Assembly: GCA_035610365.1 (NCBI GenBank)
Contig: CM069439.1
Coordinates: 5,022,001 to 5,086,000 of the forward strand
Length of the DNA: 64,000 nucleotides
DNA from: Aquatica leii
Taxonomy: Eukaryota; Arthropoda; Insecta; Coleoptera; Lampyridae
Direction of reading: 5' to 3'
Numbering within the stretch: position 1 is the first letter of the stretch; each line of letters opens with the position of its first letter. Positions 34,864 to 47,283 of the stretch are shown piece after piece. The notes under the pieces were generated by a model. It had not been told where the DNA came from. It searched no databases and saw only the letters and a program-made list of their open reading frames with translations. The position numbers and the translations under genes are program-made.

Positions 34864-35239
34864 TATACCTTGTGTCCCACGCTAGGGGTACCCCATAGGA
34901 TTTAACATGGGAAAATTGAAATTATTTTTTTCCTGCTTCCCAAATTAAAAAATCGCAAAAATTTTGACGCAGATTTAAAGTGGCACTTAAAACATTTCTA
35001 AAAACAATTTTTTGATTATAATTTAATAGTTAATAAATTAATTACAGGCATTTGAAATTTGAAATTTTGAAGGTTTTTCGCGCATGCAATTCAGATCGGC
35101 TATCTTCGGTTTGTAAAGTAATATGGATGCTAAAATTAAATTTTATTCCATCAAATTAACATTATGCAACTTTATTTTTGAGGAAATGGAAATTTGAAGA
35201 ACAAAGACTAGAAAAATTACATTTGAACATTTTCTGTAG
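34864..35239. repeat. Left terminal inverted repeat (transposase 3' side)
   Basis: Pairs with 36590-36966. Shared blocks include GGGGTACCCCAT, AAGTGGCAC/GTGCCACTT and CTAGAAAAATTACATTTGA. Confidence 0.85.
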
Positions 35240-35385
35240 CAGACTAAAAAAAAATAATTAATCAAACATGAATTTACATTTACATAGGTATCTACAAACA
35301 CTCATCGTGGTACCAATAGGTCGAACGCAGGAAGATTGCTCGAATAATCGTCGTGCAGAAAAATTCATTTCAATTGAGAATTTGT

Positions 35386-35401
35386 GGCCCTGTAAAGGGC
35401 C
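35386..35401 (-). promoter_or_regulatory. Histone-type 3' stem-loop after transposase stop
   Basis: On the minus strand GGCCCT-TTAC-AGGGCC forms a perfect 6-bp stem with a 4-base loop, preceded by AAAAA and followed by ACAAA. Metazoan replication-dependent histone mRNAs end in this structure (stem about GGCYCU/AGRGCC, loop UUUC, A-rich flanks); only one loop base differs. It starts 50 nt after the transposase stop (35452), the normal distance for histone genes. Inference: the transposon mRNA may have used SLBP/U7-type 3' end formation. No histone coding sequence is adjacent. Confidence 0.6.
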
Positions 35402-35451
35402 TTTTTAACATTGTCGATCCGTTGCTTGGCGGAACGATCACGGCGAATCAC

Positions 35452-36408
35452 CTATTTGGGTATGAGGTGTATAAAACTCCCTCCTGCTTGAACTGTACAA
35501 TAAGTTAGCCGTTCAACAAATCTTTTTCGTGTTTCGGCTAATTTACGAATGGTAATAGCTCGGCATATCACTTGAATTTCATCTTTTAGTGCGTCTCTAT
35601 TTTCATACCGTTTTCTTCCTTGACCTAGCAGGCCATGTAATGAGACCATTCTTGCCTATCCATTGATTTCGAAATGCTTCATTCAGAAGTCCAGTTTTTA
35701 GTCTAGCAATATGGGCTGGAGCACCATCCTGCATAAAACAAACTTGATGATTTTCACCCGCAACATCATTTAGTTGTGGAGACACTTCTTCTAGTAGAAG
35801 GTAATAATATTTTATGGAAGTAAGTGTACCTTCAATGAAAAAAGAACCAATAACATAACTTCCCAGCAAGCCCATCCAAACATTGACAGTTTGTCGCCAT
35901 TGACTTGGTCCATTTACTAATTTGTGTGGATTTTCGAGAGACCATGTATGTATGAAAAACAAATATTTTTTACAAAATCGCGATTGGTATTGTTTATTTC
36001 GGTGATTATTTTACAAAATCTCATACGAGCATAATAATCGTGTGGTAATAATTCTTGATGGCATTGCCAACGGTAACTTTTAAAGCCCTCCTGTTTGAGG
36101 TAACTGAATGCTGACGACCGAGGAACACCTACATTAATTTCAATTTCTCGCAAACTAACATCAGGATCTTGGTCTACAGCTGCAAGAACTGCCAACTTCT
36201 GAGGGTTGTTTTTATGATCGTGTAAGGGTGGTGGACATGGTGGATTTACGGAGCCAGTGGTTTCAAATAATTGTATCGTTTTTTTGATACTCTTTAAAGA
36301 AGGTATTGGTCTATCTGCGAAAAAAACAGCAAAGTCTTCTCGAATTTGAACCTTTGAAACACCTCGAAAATATTGTTTTACCACAAGAATTTTTTCTTCT
36401 ACATTCAT
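35452..36408 (-). pseudogene. DUF4817-type mariner transposase relic
   Basis: Starts at the ATG 36408 with NVEEKILVVKQYFRGVSK (helix-turn-helix), then DVSLREIEINVGVPRSSAFS and a FVKNICFS block. It then jumps directly to WSLENPHKLVNG, so the segment holding the first catalytic Asp (S-D-E) is deleted and the frame shifts near 35955. The second block FMQDGAPAHIA (about 35720) is present. After TWPARS (about 35640) the SPDLTPLDFFLWG segment with the third acidic residue is also missing, and the frame shifts into NRDALKDEIQVICRAI and the C-terminus RFVERLTYCTVQAGGSFIH ending at 35452. Two of three catalytic residues are therefore lost by deletion. Confidence 0.85.
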
Positions 36409-36589
36409 TTTCGAAGCTTGTAAAACAATTCTATCAAAACTGTCAACACTTTAAATATTTTATAACAAATTAATGCTAATTTGATTTTTAATACCTATTT
36501 ACTTGAACATAATTTAAGTTTATTTCATTTTAGAATTATAAGCTGGTTTATTAGCACGCAAATGCGGGCGCAATTTGGTTTTTTTAACC

Positions 36590-36966
36590 TACAGAAAATT
36601 TTCAAATGTAATTTTTCTAGTCTTTGTTCTTCAAATTTTCATTTCCTTAACAATAAAGTTGCATAATGTGGATTTGACGGGCTACAATTTAATTTATCAT
36701 CCATATTACTTTAAAAACCGAAGATAACGGATCTGAATCGCATGCGCGAGAAACCTTCAAAATTTCGCATTTCAAATGCCTGTAATTAATTTATTAATTA
36801 TCAAATTATAATCAAAAAATTGGTTTTAGAAACGTTTTAAGTGCCACTTTAAATCTGCGTCGAAATTTTTGCGATTTTTTAATTTGGGTAGCAGGAAAAA
36901 AATAATTTCAATTTTTCTATGTTAAATCCCATGGGGTACCCCTAGGGTGGAGACACAACGTATATA
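36590..36966. repeat. Right terminal inverted repeat (transposase 5' side)
   Basis: Reverse complement of 34864-35239; see element entry. Confidence 0.85.
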
Positions 36967-39900
36967 TATCTCCTTGGTTAGTATCGTTAAGGTATTTTTA
37001 CAATATCTAAGAACTCTTGCATTATTCTTGGGTAATAGTAAGAAGTTTTCGATGAAATTTTACCGTTAGTAATTCTAAAATATTCTTAAATATATATGTC
37101 AGCAACTTTAGTTATCTATAAACAATTACAAACCAGAAATATATTAGCATTTTTTGAAGTTATCAGTAATGGAACTTTATATTTACGTTTGTGTAAACTA
37201 TCGAAAAAATAGTGCTGCTGTGAAGCTAATACAGGATTTAGCAATAGAATTTATTAGAAGGAAGGTTTGCTATACCTATTACTAGTCACGTCTAATATTT
37301 GAAAAACTGTACTAAATAAAATTGAGAATAATCATTTCTTGCGCAAGCTAATGTAGTACCAATATTTTTGTTAGCAATGTAACATACTTATCGGATTAAC
37401 ATTTGTTGAAAACCACACGTTTGATAATCTTAGTGAACCGTATTAAAAAAGGAGTGTTAAATGTTATAAAACTAACACTGCATTGGTTAAATGTATATCC
37501 AAAAAAGATTACTTATGAATAGGTTGCAACGTAAAATCCAGAGGCGTGTATCATAATTCCAAGATATTTAAAAACTAAATACATACGTATGAATAATTCG
37601 GTTATTATGATTTTTATTTTTATATTTAATTTAAAAGATGTTTTGAACAAATCTATTTATAAACTATCTAAGAATGTATTTTTACCGCAAATGTATTAGT
37701 TTTAAAGCGTATTTAGTTTTTTAAATAAAAAATAAAACAATAATAAGATGGCGTTAAGATATTGAGACGTATAACTTTCGGTTATTATGATTTTTATTTT
37801 TATATTTAATTTAAAAGATGTTTTGAACAAATCTATTTATAAACTATCTAAGAATGTATTTTTACCGCAAATGTATTAGTTTTAAAGCGTATTTAGTTTT
37901 TTAAATAAAAAATAAAACAATAAGAAGATGGCGTTAAGATATTGAGACGTATAACTAGTCGTACACTGATGTAGTCTAATCGCGGCGCAAGACGCGGGAT
38001 TTTAGATAAAAACGTTTTTGCGTCGAGCTTTTTTTGATTTGGTTACTTCTATAACTACATATAGAACTAAACAAAATACTGAATAACTTCACTTATAATT
38101 AAAAAACTAAAAAACATTAATATTAGTAATTAATATTTCTATTTACAATCAAGAATATTTACCGTATAACCGAAAGTTGCAATAGGTTGTAATTATTTTT
38201 ATTGAATGGAACACATACGAAAACCTTACTACTACAAGTTTTCAGAATTCTGTTAAGAGCATTTCTTCATAAACTTTTAATAGCTTTCAGTCGTGACGTA
38301 CTGTGTATATAAATATAATTGTCAATTTAATTATTTATTACTAGTATTTTAATTGTTAACAATTTTTAAAAATATATATTTAAACCAATTGTGGCTTAAC
38401 GCATATAAAATATATAATAGTAATAGTTGTTACGAGAATATAATTAAGTAGCTGTAAATTTTTGATTTCGACGACGTCTAACCTTTATTTCAAATCATCT
38501 TGAGTTTTTGCAATTTTTAATTTGTTAGAATTGTAGCGTTGTTTTGCATTATAATGTCAGAAAACTATTAAGGAAAAAATAGTTTGTGTATTAAACAAAT
38601 TTTAAGCATACGTTATATTTGATTTTTTAAATAAACTAAAGCTAATATAAAAATACGTTATAGCCTATGACAAAAGTTTAATAAAGGACTATGCGGCGGT
38701 TTAAAAAATGCGTATACTTTTTACTAGAAAATTTATGTAACTACTTTCATTTTCATACCTGCACTATAATTTTTCTTTATATTAGAAAATTGGCTAACAG
38801 ATTCTTATCTATTTGCATTAACATATTTCTAAAGAAGTGTTTAACGTAATCGATATTGATGTTTACGACCGCGATATACAGAACATTATATATCATTAAT
38901 GACGCAATTAATTTAAATGAATTTTCCGATCAACCTTGTTGTTTAGAATTGACGTTTTCAATTACATACAATTTCTACAAATAGGCTAAAGTAATTGATA
39001 GGAAAATAGTGACTCAACTGCGGGTATAAAATTACATTCTTTAAAATAAAATTTTAGTTTCAGTCAGCTATATAAAAGTTAATAGTGTTTCAACTTGACA
39101 CGAAGCTGAACTGCCACAATCGATCATTTTTATATTAGCAGAGGAAAATGCAAAACCGCGGCAAATATTTTTTTTAGTTTTTTTCTATTCAATAACCGTG
39201 AGTCTAAAATATACAAGTTTTTCATATATGCAATTAAGAAAAACCAAAATAATAAAATGATTGATACGCTTTTAAATATAAACGTCAAAAACATACAAAA
39301 CTAAATTTGATTTCGTTTTTAAACATCAAAAATAAAAACAATTTGGTTGGTTTACATTTATAATATGACACAATTTTGTCGTTGCGCTTTACTGTTATTG
39401 TAAAACCAAAGAGTTTGGCTATAACCATTCAATGGTGAAATACGTTTTTCGAAGAACGATGATATAGGTTATTGGAGTCTAGGATTTAAAAAGAAGTGAT
39501 TGATGATTACGTATTTTATTTAAACATTTTTGCTCCGACAATATGCATAAAATTATTTAATAAAAATAACTTACCTCATAACTTTGCACTTGAATACTGA
39601 ATTATAAACTGGAAAATATTTTTATTAAAAATTAGTATAAATAAAAATAACAGTATATGATTATATCAAAATTTTACTACATAAGAATTCTTGAAACAAA
39701 CAAAAAACGAAAAAGTCATGTTATGTGTATATAGAAAATTAAATAAATCTTGTTAAAATTTTAATATTGGAGTTTGTGCTTACTGATAAAGTAACCTCTT
39801 GAATCTTACACATTTAAAATGGCTTTATAAAAATTATATGTTTGAAGCTTTAATTTTAATTAAAAAAGATAGACCTAAATATTTCTTGTGATATGTATGT

Positions 39901-40739
39901 AGATATTTAATTAGGGTTAAATTTGTTTGCATTATAATTATGCTAATTGTTCTTTATTATGTCAAAAACGTTTATTTAATAGTCGCCAATGCAATTTTTT
40001 TACAAAAGTAAAATAGTCTGCACAGTGCCGTAAATTTACTAAATCTATTGGTTTTGTTTTAAAGACAATAAATTTATAACTATAGAAAAAGAAATCTGAA
40101 ATTAAAGCTAAACCTCTGATTAAGACAGATTTTAACATTCATAACTTAATTTATTTTTCTAACATAAAAGTTTATTATGGTTTAGCATTGGATGTTTATT
40201 CTAAATGCGTTTAGGGTGGGTACTTTATAAAAATTAGTTTCTTTCATAAAATATGTTTTTTTGTTGAATATAAATTAGATGTGACCTGCGTTAAAAGTTT
40301 TTAACGGTTTATAAACTTTATATTAGTTTATAAATTTAAGTTTTTTTCTGGGATTTAAAGTTTAATAGGTGATATAGACTCACTATGTTGTTGTGATTAC
40401 AAATATGCTTTAGATTTTTTTAATACATCAAAATATAACACAATTTACAAAACAAAAAAGTACTGATTTTTATGAACATGTAACTATAATCTACTTCATA
40501 AGAAAAATTGATGAGATTACAAAATAGATAACTGCTTAATAGCATTAATCGAAATTTAAGAATTTAATTAATCATTATTTTTTTGTTTCAAAATACCGTT
40601 TAATAACCTTTTTTATGAACAAACTTTTTAATCACTACATTAGTTAGTCATTATTCTTCCTTTTTTGGTACGTACTTTTGTTTTATTTCTTTTATGTCTT
40701 AGTGGAACTTTTCTTCTTTTTTTGCTCAATTTGCCCAAA
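36967..40739. other. AT-rich, no gene; holds a tandem duplication
   Basis: No coding motif recognised on either strand. The only structured feature is the 2 x 180 bp tandem duplication listed separately. Small GC-richer block at 37979-38030 (CGCGGCGCAAGACGCGGG) of unknown nature. Confidence 0.5.
37597..37956. repeat. Tandem duplication, two 180-bp units
   Basis: Units 37597-37776 and 37777-37956 are identical except T at 37744 versus G at 37924. No third unit or decayed neighbours, so it is a single recent duplication or an assembly effect. Confidence 0.95.
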
Positions 40740-41275
40740 ATGGAAAAAAAACTTATATAGGTATGCAAAAATTTTGATCCTCATATGATAATTCTAGGTT
40801 TTGAAGTTTTTTCAGCATATTTTTAATGATTTTTTCATAACTTTGTGAATTATGATTTTCTAAAAAAATTTTATTACAGTTTTAAAACAGTCATGCTATT
40901 TTCAAACTAACTGTTTAAAACTAATTTTCTAATTTGGTGATCAAGGTTTGCGTCAGATAAACCACGAAATTTACTGCAAAGATACTAAAAGTAGGTTCTA
41001 TATTTATTTAGTGTTTTTACAAAATGCTTCATTATACCTAATTTGATATGCAATAGAGGTAAAAGTATTTTATCCACTGTTACTAAACTTTTATGCTTAA
41101 TATTTTTTAATGCGTTGTAAAATTATGCTTCAAAGGTCACTATTTCTTAGTCCAATGCAGAGCTTTGGCTTTACCATCCCATTTACTAACGAATGCAGTA
41201 AATTTATAGCCACACCCATTGGCACCCATATTTTATATATTTTTTACTGCTTTAATAATTTTGTATGTGCCTCCT
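40740..41275 (-). pseudogene. Family U relic, middle part
   Basis: The minus strand reads GGTYKIIKAV (matching CGELKTIALL at 10101), then MGANGCGYKFTAF, SKWDGKAKALHW, and after a frameshift KSLVTVDKILLPLLHIKLG, IMKHFVKTLNKY, FRGLSDANL and HQIRKLVLNS. The blocks correspond in order to YTKYYCFLC, DSRARDRH, VFLPLRHVKFDL, FPRVSKRKIKEG and IREAIKDSEF of the relic at 10091-10556, so the two relics support each other within this window. It starts directly beside the inverted repeat at 41284. Confidence 0.65.
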
Positions 41276-41283
41276 TGTATAAA

Positions 41284-41941
41284 TAATTTAACATTATTTT
41301 TTTATAAAATCCCAATAGGAGGACGTGTAAGGAGATAATTAATTTCTTTGGATTATATTCTGTAGGCGACGTTTCACAGACTGCAGTGTCTGCTTCATCA
41401 GGCCTTCTATTTATTTGGGTAAAAAAAACATAGCACAGTAAGTAAAAATTATTACACAAATTTAGAATTATAATAGTAAAACTAATTAAGCCAATTAATA
41501 CATATGTATATGTGATATGTCCATTACCTTATTGGATAATTGGTGAGTTCTTAAGATTCTATTAACATAATAAAAAAAATATTTGTTCTTCAACTCAAAA
41601 TTATTTTGTTGTAATAATTTAAATTTCTGTGATATCTAAAAATATAAATACAATTAAACACATACCAAATTCAATTAATAAGTTTGTTTTAAAAATGTAA
41701 TTTAAGACAGATTACATATACATATGTATTAATTGGTTTAATTAGTTTTACTATTATAATTCTAAATTTATGTAATAATTTTTACTTACCGTGTTATGTT
41801 TTTTTATCCAAATAAATAAAAGGCCTGATGAAGCAGACACATCAGTCTGTGAAACGTCACCTACAGAATATAATCCAAATAAATTAATTTTCTCCTTACA
41901 CGCCCTCCTATTGGAATTTTGTAAAAAAATAACGTTAAATA
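41284..41941. repeat. Inverted repeat with 236-bp arms (MITE-like)
   Basis: Arms 41284-41521 and 41706-41941 are reverse complements with high identity, around a 184-bp AT-rich spacer. Both arms include GGCCTGATGAAGCAGACA and TCTGTGAAACGTC. No coding capacity; no clear target duplication identified. Could be a foldback MITE or an inverted duplication of one end of a larger element. Confidence 0.8.
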
Positions 41942-42179
41942 TATTTTTTACATTATTCATGTTATATACATCGTATGTCTAAATAAACATATACATAAAA
42001 TATTCTAATACTTCCACTCGATTATAAAATTTTTAAAAATAAATAATCGTTAGCTACATAGTTTATATTAAGAAATACTTGGTTTAAACTTAACAAATTT
42101 TTTTTTTGTCTAGTGATTTTGTAAATATGACAACAGTGTTATTTTGATAATATTTTAGAAGCTAAATTCTTAATAAAAT

Positions 42180-42600
42180 ATTCTTTAATACTAACATGCT
42201 TGCTCTTCTTTGTATTCTCGTATGTTTTTCGCCAGCTTTCTGCTGTGATTTGGAATCTTTATTGTCGTTAAGTAATAAACCTTGTAGGTTACATATTCTT
42301 CAAGATATTTCAGTTTATAAATTTTCCTATTACTCCTTGTAGTTGTTTTTACTTTTATTTCTTGATTTTAATGTTTTTGTTTTTTTGAATGATCATTACT
42401 TTCCCTACATTGCACCCCTTGTCATTTTTTTAGTTCAAATTCTTATATGCTCTTTGTCAAAAGTGACATCTCTCAAACTTTACGATTTTGTTTTCTATAG
42501 GATCCAGGAACCATCTTCATAATAACCACCCATAAACATCTGTTTTGCTCTTGGTTTCAATTTGTTTGTTTTTTTCTAATAATACTTTAACTTTGAATTT
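42180..42600 (-). pseudogene. Copia-type pol fragment
   Basis: The minus strand reads KLKPRAKQMFMGGYYEDGSW, then FLDPIENKIVK, then SLRDVTFDKEHI, the conserved Copia block between integrase and reverse transcriptase. Farther left KLKYLEEYVTYKVYY resembles the LPKYLEDY stretch that precedes the RT. Two frameshifts and several stops. No LTR found. Confidence 0.6.
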
Positions 42601-42739
42601 CTAGTTGCTTGCCATTTTTTTAACCTTCACTACTTTCAGCTTTAATTACTAATTAAAATTTTGGTTTTTACTGTTTGTCTTCTGGACTCATAACCTGTTA
42701 ATTTTTTTGATTTATAATAATACACTTATTATATCAATT

Positions 42740-43110
42740 TTGATATAACATAAACAACTATTTCTATGCAGTAAATAAAGTTTAGTTTGTCTTGAATGTG
42801 AAATCTTTAGAATAATAGTGGAAGTTATGGCGGTGAACACAACAATTTTTGTGAAATGTGGCTTCATTCGCCAACAGAACAAGGAGCAAAAATCAGCATC
42901 TACATTTGTCATTTGTTGAGTCAAATTACCAAATGCCAATCTTCTTTATTTATCATTTTCACTCAACTTTTGCAATAGCTGAATATGATATGGGTGCATT
43001 TTATTTTTCTTAAGAATCTTCCGTGTGGTAGATCGACTAATATGTAATTGTTGCGATAAGTTTCTACCGCTTACATAAACATTTTCACTCACAGCCAAAA
43101 TGTAGGTTGG
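42740..43110 (-). pseudogene. Mariner-type transposase fragment (DUF4817 type)
   Basis: The minus strand reads LSQQLHISRSTTRKILKKNK and HPYHIQLLQKLSENDK, then after frameshifts NEATFHKNCCVHRHNFHYYS. These are the second helix-turn-helix and the first catalytic block of the family, again with Asp replaced by Asn (NEATF for DEATF). The remainder is absent; a short isolated fragment abutting the Copia fragment. Confidence 0.6.
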
Positions 43111-43114
43111 TGTC

Positions 43115-46100
43115 CTAATAATATGGAATATCTTGTATAGTTGAAAATAACTTTAAAATGTAAAACTTTACGAACCCTGCAACTTTTATAAATATTTTTT
43201 TATATTTTGTATAATAAGGGAGATATTTTGCTTTGACACTTTATTAGCCTAACCGGTATAAAACATTGACGCATGTTTGTATTTAAACCCTAGATACACT
43301 GTAAACCATTGTTATCAATATTTTAAAAAATTTACGAATTTCTCTATTTTAACGTTATTTTAAACCTAAGCAAACTATTACAACTTATAACTTGGTTTTT
43401 GTTTCTAGTTTTTTATTACAAAAATAAAACATAGGCATTTTACCTTACATGAATTTTTAAATACATTGTTTAAATTAAAAATTGAATTCAACATTCGTAT
43501 AAATACGTTTATTTAATTTTTTAATTATTAACATACTTTTTGCTATTAAATAATTAGCGTGATATAATTGTCTTATTTTTCTTTGAACTTAACATTTTGT
43601 CAATATTTAAAGTAAAATCTTTTGAAGTTGCTAATTAAATTTTTGAAATCTGGTTTTTTAATTATACTTTTGCTTTTAATTTATTAAATCATTAAAGCAG
43701 TAATAAGTTATACTTTAAATACGTTTTTTACTAGCAATTTATATACTCTGTTTAGTTATGCATTTTCCTTCGATACATATGATGTATATTGTCATGCATG
43801 CAATACCTTAACTAACTTTATGCATGTTCTGAGACACTCTTGTTAAATCATTTTATATTGAACTCCTTCAAGTGCGTTTAAGGTAACTTTACGTCATGTT
43901 CAGTTATTTCCATTATTACGTGTAAGTATGTTTACGACGCTTTAAGCATATTTTATGAATCCCGCTTAAAAGGAGTATAACCTTCTTCTGTAACATATTT
44001 ATCCAAACTAATTTGAATATAAGCGACAAAGAAATATGAAATTTTAGCAATATATAATAGACAAGTTTAATACTTTAAATTATATTTTTATTCAAATACA
44101 ACGAAAAGTTTTTTTACGCCGAATGTTTTGAACTACTTTACGACTACCTAGAATAAATTCAAAAAGTAAGCATTCAGAGTTTGAATTAAAATTTAATTTC
44201 AAAAATAACTTTATTACCTATATCAAAATATTAAATATATACAAAAAACTTTGTTAAAAATTTGTTTTTATTTATGTTTTTGTTTAACTAATATTTGCTC
44301 TTTATTTGTCAAGATATGCCATGTGTTATTAAAATTAAGAGCAAATAGAAAAAAATAATAAAAACGAGATTTACTAGAAAACCTTTACAAACGTAAACAA
44401 TATTTTTCTGTTGATTTATAGAATGATTACTTTATTACATTATCTGCAAAGTAGTAAAGTAAGACAATAACAAAACGGCGTTATTTTGTTAATGTAATTT
44501 AACATTTTTTTTTATTAAGAAATTTAAAAAGAATAAAAAAGTTGTGTCATTTTAATAAATTTGAAAAAGGTTATATGCGGGTTAGACACGACTTTTTGCA
44601 GAACAAATCGAAGGTACTTACTGTTATTAGCCGGTTGTCAACTCAATCAGGATTCATAAAACCACATCAATGTTTTACTTCAGAGGCTCCTGGTCCTTTA
44701 TAAATGAGAGGCCGGATAATGCAATTTAAGACCATGCTGCGCTGCAGTCGAGTGTAATCTACATGCATGCATCTCCACGTAGCCGTTCGTACTATGGCTA
44801 CTAATTAATTTGAAAGTTGGGATCTAAAAATGTTTGCTAAAGAAGTTAACTGCTGCTTTAAGTTAGCATAAAAAGTATTATGCACTTACAGAACTTTTGT
44901 AGCTTCATAATTTATATTGTCTTTATGAATTTTAAATGAGTGCATTATAAACAGCGCTTAAGACAAATATTAATTTCATTAGTTTACATTTATGTATTTA
45001 TACCAAGACAATTAATAGCTTAACGTTACAAATGGAATTCCTTTGGTTTTTATAATGTTACGCAAATAAAACAAGCACTATACTTTATGAGAAAATTAAT
45101 TCACTTCCTATGAGCAACAATTCATTCCTGTTATTTAAATTTCTCTTGTGCGTATTCTTTCTATGGCTTCAGTTTTTATTAGTTCAACGGGGTTCATTTA
45201 TTTGTTTGATTGTTTGCTAACTCTACTCGTTATTTACTTTTGTTCACAAACACAAACATGTAATTAATGCATTTGATTATAAAAACTATGTTTTATTACA
45301 ATTGTTAATCAAGCAAAACTAAACTAACGTAAATATTTAGCTTTTGCGGTAAGTTTTATATGGTGAGGCAAAAACGTAACGTATTTATCTAACAGTTGTG
45401 TTTGTTAGTAAATTTGTTTTATTTAGCAATAATGAGTTTTAGTATTATTAATTTAATGTAGGACAAATAAATCAAAGCAGCAACATAAATAAAAACAAAA
45501 ATTAGTTTAGATACTAAACAACACAAAAAAACCAATAAAGATGACCATAATAATATCTAAGAATAGAGTAACGCTTGAAATTACCTCATCAAATATATGT
45601 AGTTAATAAAAAAAACCTAAAATGACATTTAATTAATTGGATTTAAAACACAATTATAATACAATTAGTGTAATTATTTAACTGAAATATAAGATTTAAA
45701 ACAATTAAGAAAATGCTTTAGTCTAAACAATTAAAATAAAAGAAATGTAACAAAAACATTTTGATGTTATTTTTATTTTTAGTTTGCTTATTATCTTGTT
45801 TATTAAATGTTGTAAAACATTCATTATAGAATATTTATTTAAAATGTACAAAAACAATTTAAATTAATCTAATTTATTGAGATATTTTTCTTACTGCAAA
45901 ATGTTTCAAATAACATCTAAAACAAAAGCAAATTAAAAAAGCTGTTTATTTCTACAAATACAAAACAATAATTGTTTTGTATTTTATTTTGTAAATTATA
46001 ATTAAACGAAAAATAATAAATAAGAAAAACGGTTTTTAATTAATTAATTATTTTGTTTTATGGTTTTTACTTTTTATAACCTTTAACAGGGGTATAATTT

Positions 46101-47275
46101 TTTTTCTATATTTTTTTTATAACCTCTGTCTGAAATGCAAAAAAATGTTTCTATGAAATTAATGTCGATTTAGAAATGGCATACTATCAAATTATTTTGA
46201 AAGATGGCGAACTTTTGGTTATACGGTTTGGGTCTAATATTAATTGCTGTACCATCAGTTGCAGAATTTTATTCTTATTTTATTTTTTGGTTATTGGGGA
46301 TGATTCTTGATTTTTTAAATATGCCAAATAATTTTTTCGTTGCAAAAACTGAAAGCATAAGAACTTGTAAAGTTTAACGTTAAAATAACACTTTTAGAAC
46401 ATGCAAATCACACGTGTGTTTGAAAACAAATTGAGCGTGTCTATAATGCGCACTGTTAACAAAATTTTTTTGGAAAACTCAATGTCTCGTTTTGTTCTCT
46501 TTAAGTGGTAGTATATATAGTACATGCGTATTTAAATAATATATATATAATATTTATTTAAACATAAGAATAAGAACGGTTTCTTAAAATTACAAATTAA
46601 ATGTCCGTGTTGTCAAATTTACTTCTCCATAAATTGTTGGTTTTTTATTTTGACAAAACATTAAATCAGAAAAAATAAAGGCAGTAACTATAGTTGGAAC
46701 TTTTTACAAAATCTAGTCTTAATAAATAATGTACAAATATAAACTTAGGGAAATAAAAAAGTATAGAAACTTTGTTTAGGAAAATAACCGTGATTACGAT
46801 ATTTAAAGAAAAAAATACTTCTTTGATTTAAATTTTTGAACTGCTCATGTTTAATTAATCACTTTGTAATTGTGTATTTTTTTTAGACAGAATTTTTTTA
46901 TTGTAAGTTAGTTTCTTTAATTTGGTAGTTTTAATTTATTTTTACGGTGAAAGCTAAGGTTGTGAGATATCGACAACATAGGAATTATCCAGAATTGAAA
47001 ATTGTAATTTTAATAATAATAGAAACTTGAATTCTACTAAAGTAATTAATTTTTCCTAAAAAAGCAACTGATGCAAAAACTAGCTAAGAATTATATTTTA
47101 CAACGTTTTTTTTACCGTACTTTTAAGTAATCTCTATTATAATATAATTTTTATGCAATGATTTTATAATTTATTTTGAAAGTGATAATGTTTCTGTAAT
47201 TTGTGTTACTTCTGATAGTTATATTTACCTTTAGTAGTTGCGATTGCAATTCCGTAAGGAATAATATTTCTTTTA
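43115..47275. other. AT-rich, no recognisable gene
   Basis: Mostly low-complexity AT-rich sequence. One block, 44575-44800, stands out as richer in G+C and more complex, with a TATA-like TTTATAAAT near 44698, but has no coding motif I can name. Another more complex block is 43760-43960. Confidence 0.45.
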
Positions 47276-47283
47276 CTATTAAC

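Larger units (their letters stand above)
34864..36966 (-). mobile_element. Mariner-type element with about 376-bp terminal inverted repeats
   Basis: The outer 376 bases on the two sides (34864-35239 and 36590-36966) are reverse complements with good identity. Each starts with a TATATAC-TTGTGTC stretch and the palindromic block CTAGGGGTACCCC. Between them is one minus-strand DUF4817-type transposase gene. The element is about 2.1 kb, TA-flanked on both sides, though the flanks are TA-rich so the exact end is uncertain by a few bases. Confidence 0.82.

Noticed and set aside
41821-41866. Hammerhead-ribozyme-like core CTGATGA...GAAAC in both arms of the inverted repeat
   Set aside because: A stem II can be drawn (GCAGAC/GTCTGT) but with an extra A, and no stem III ending in a U-H cleavage site follows GAAA. 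The core is incomplete in either ribozyme topology I tried.
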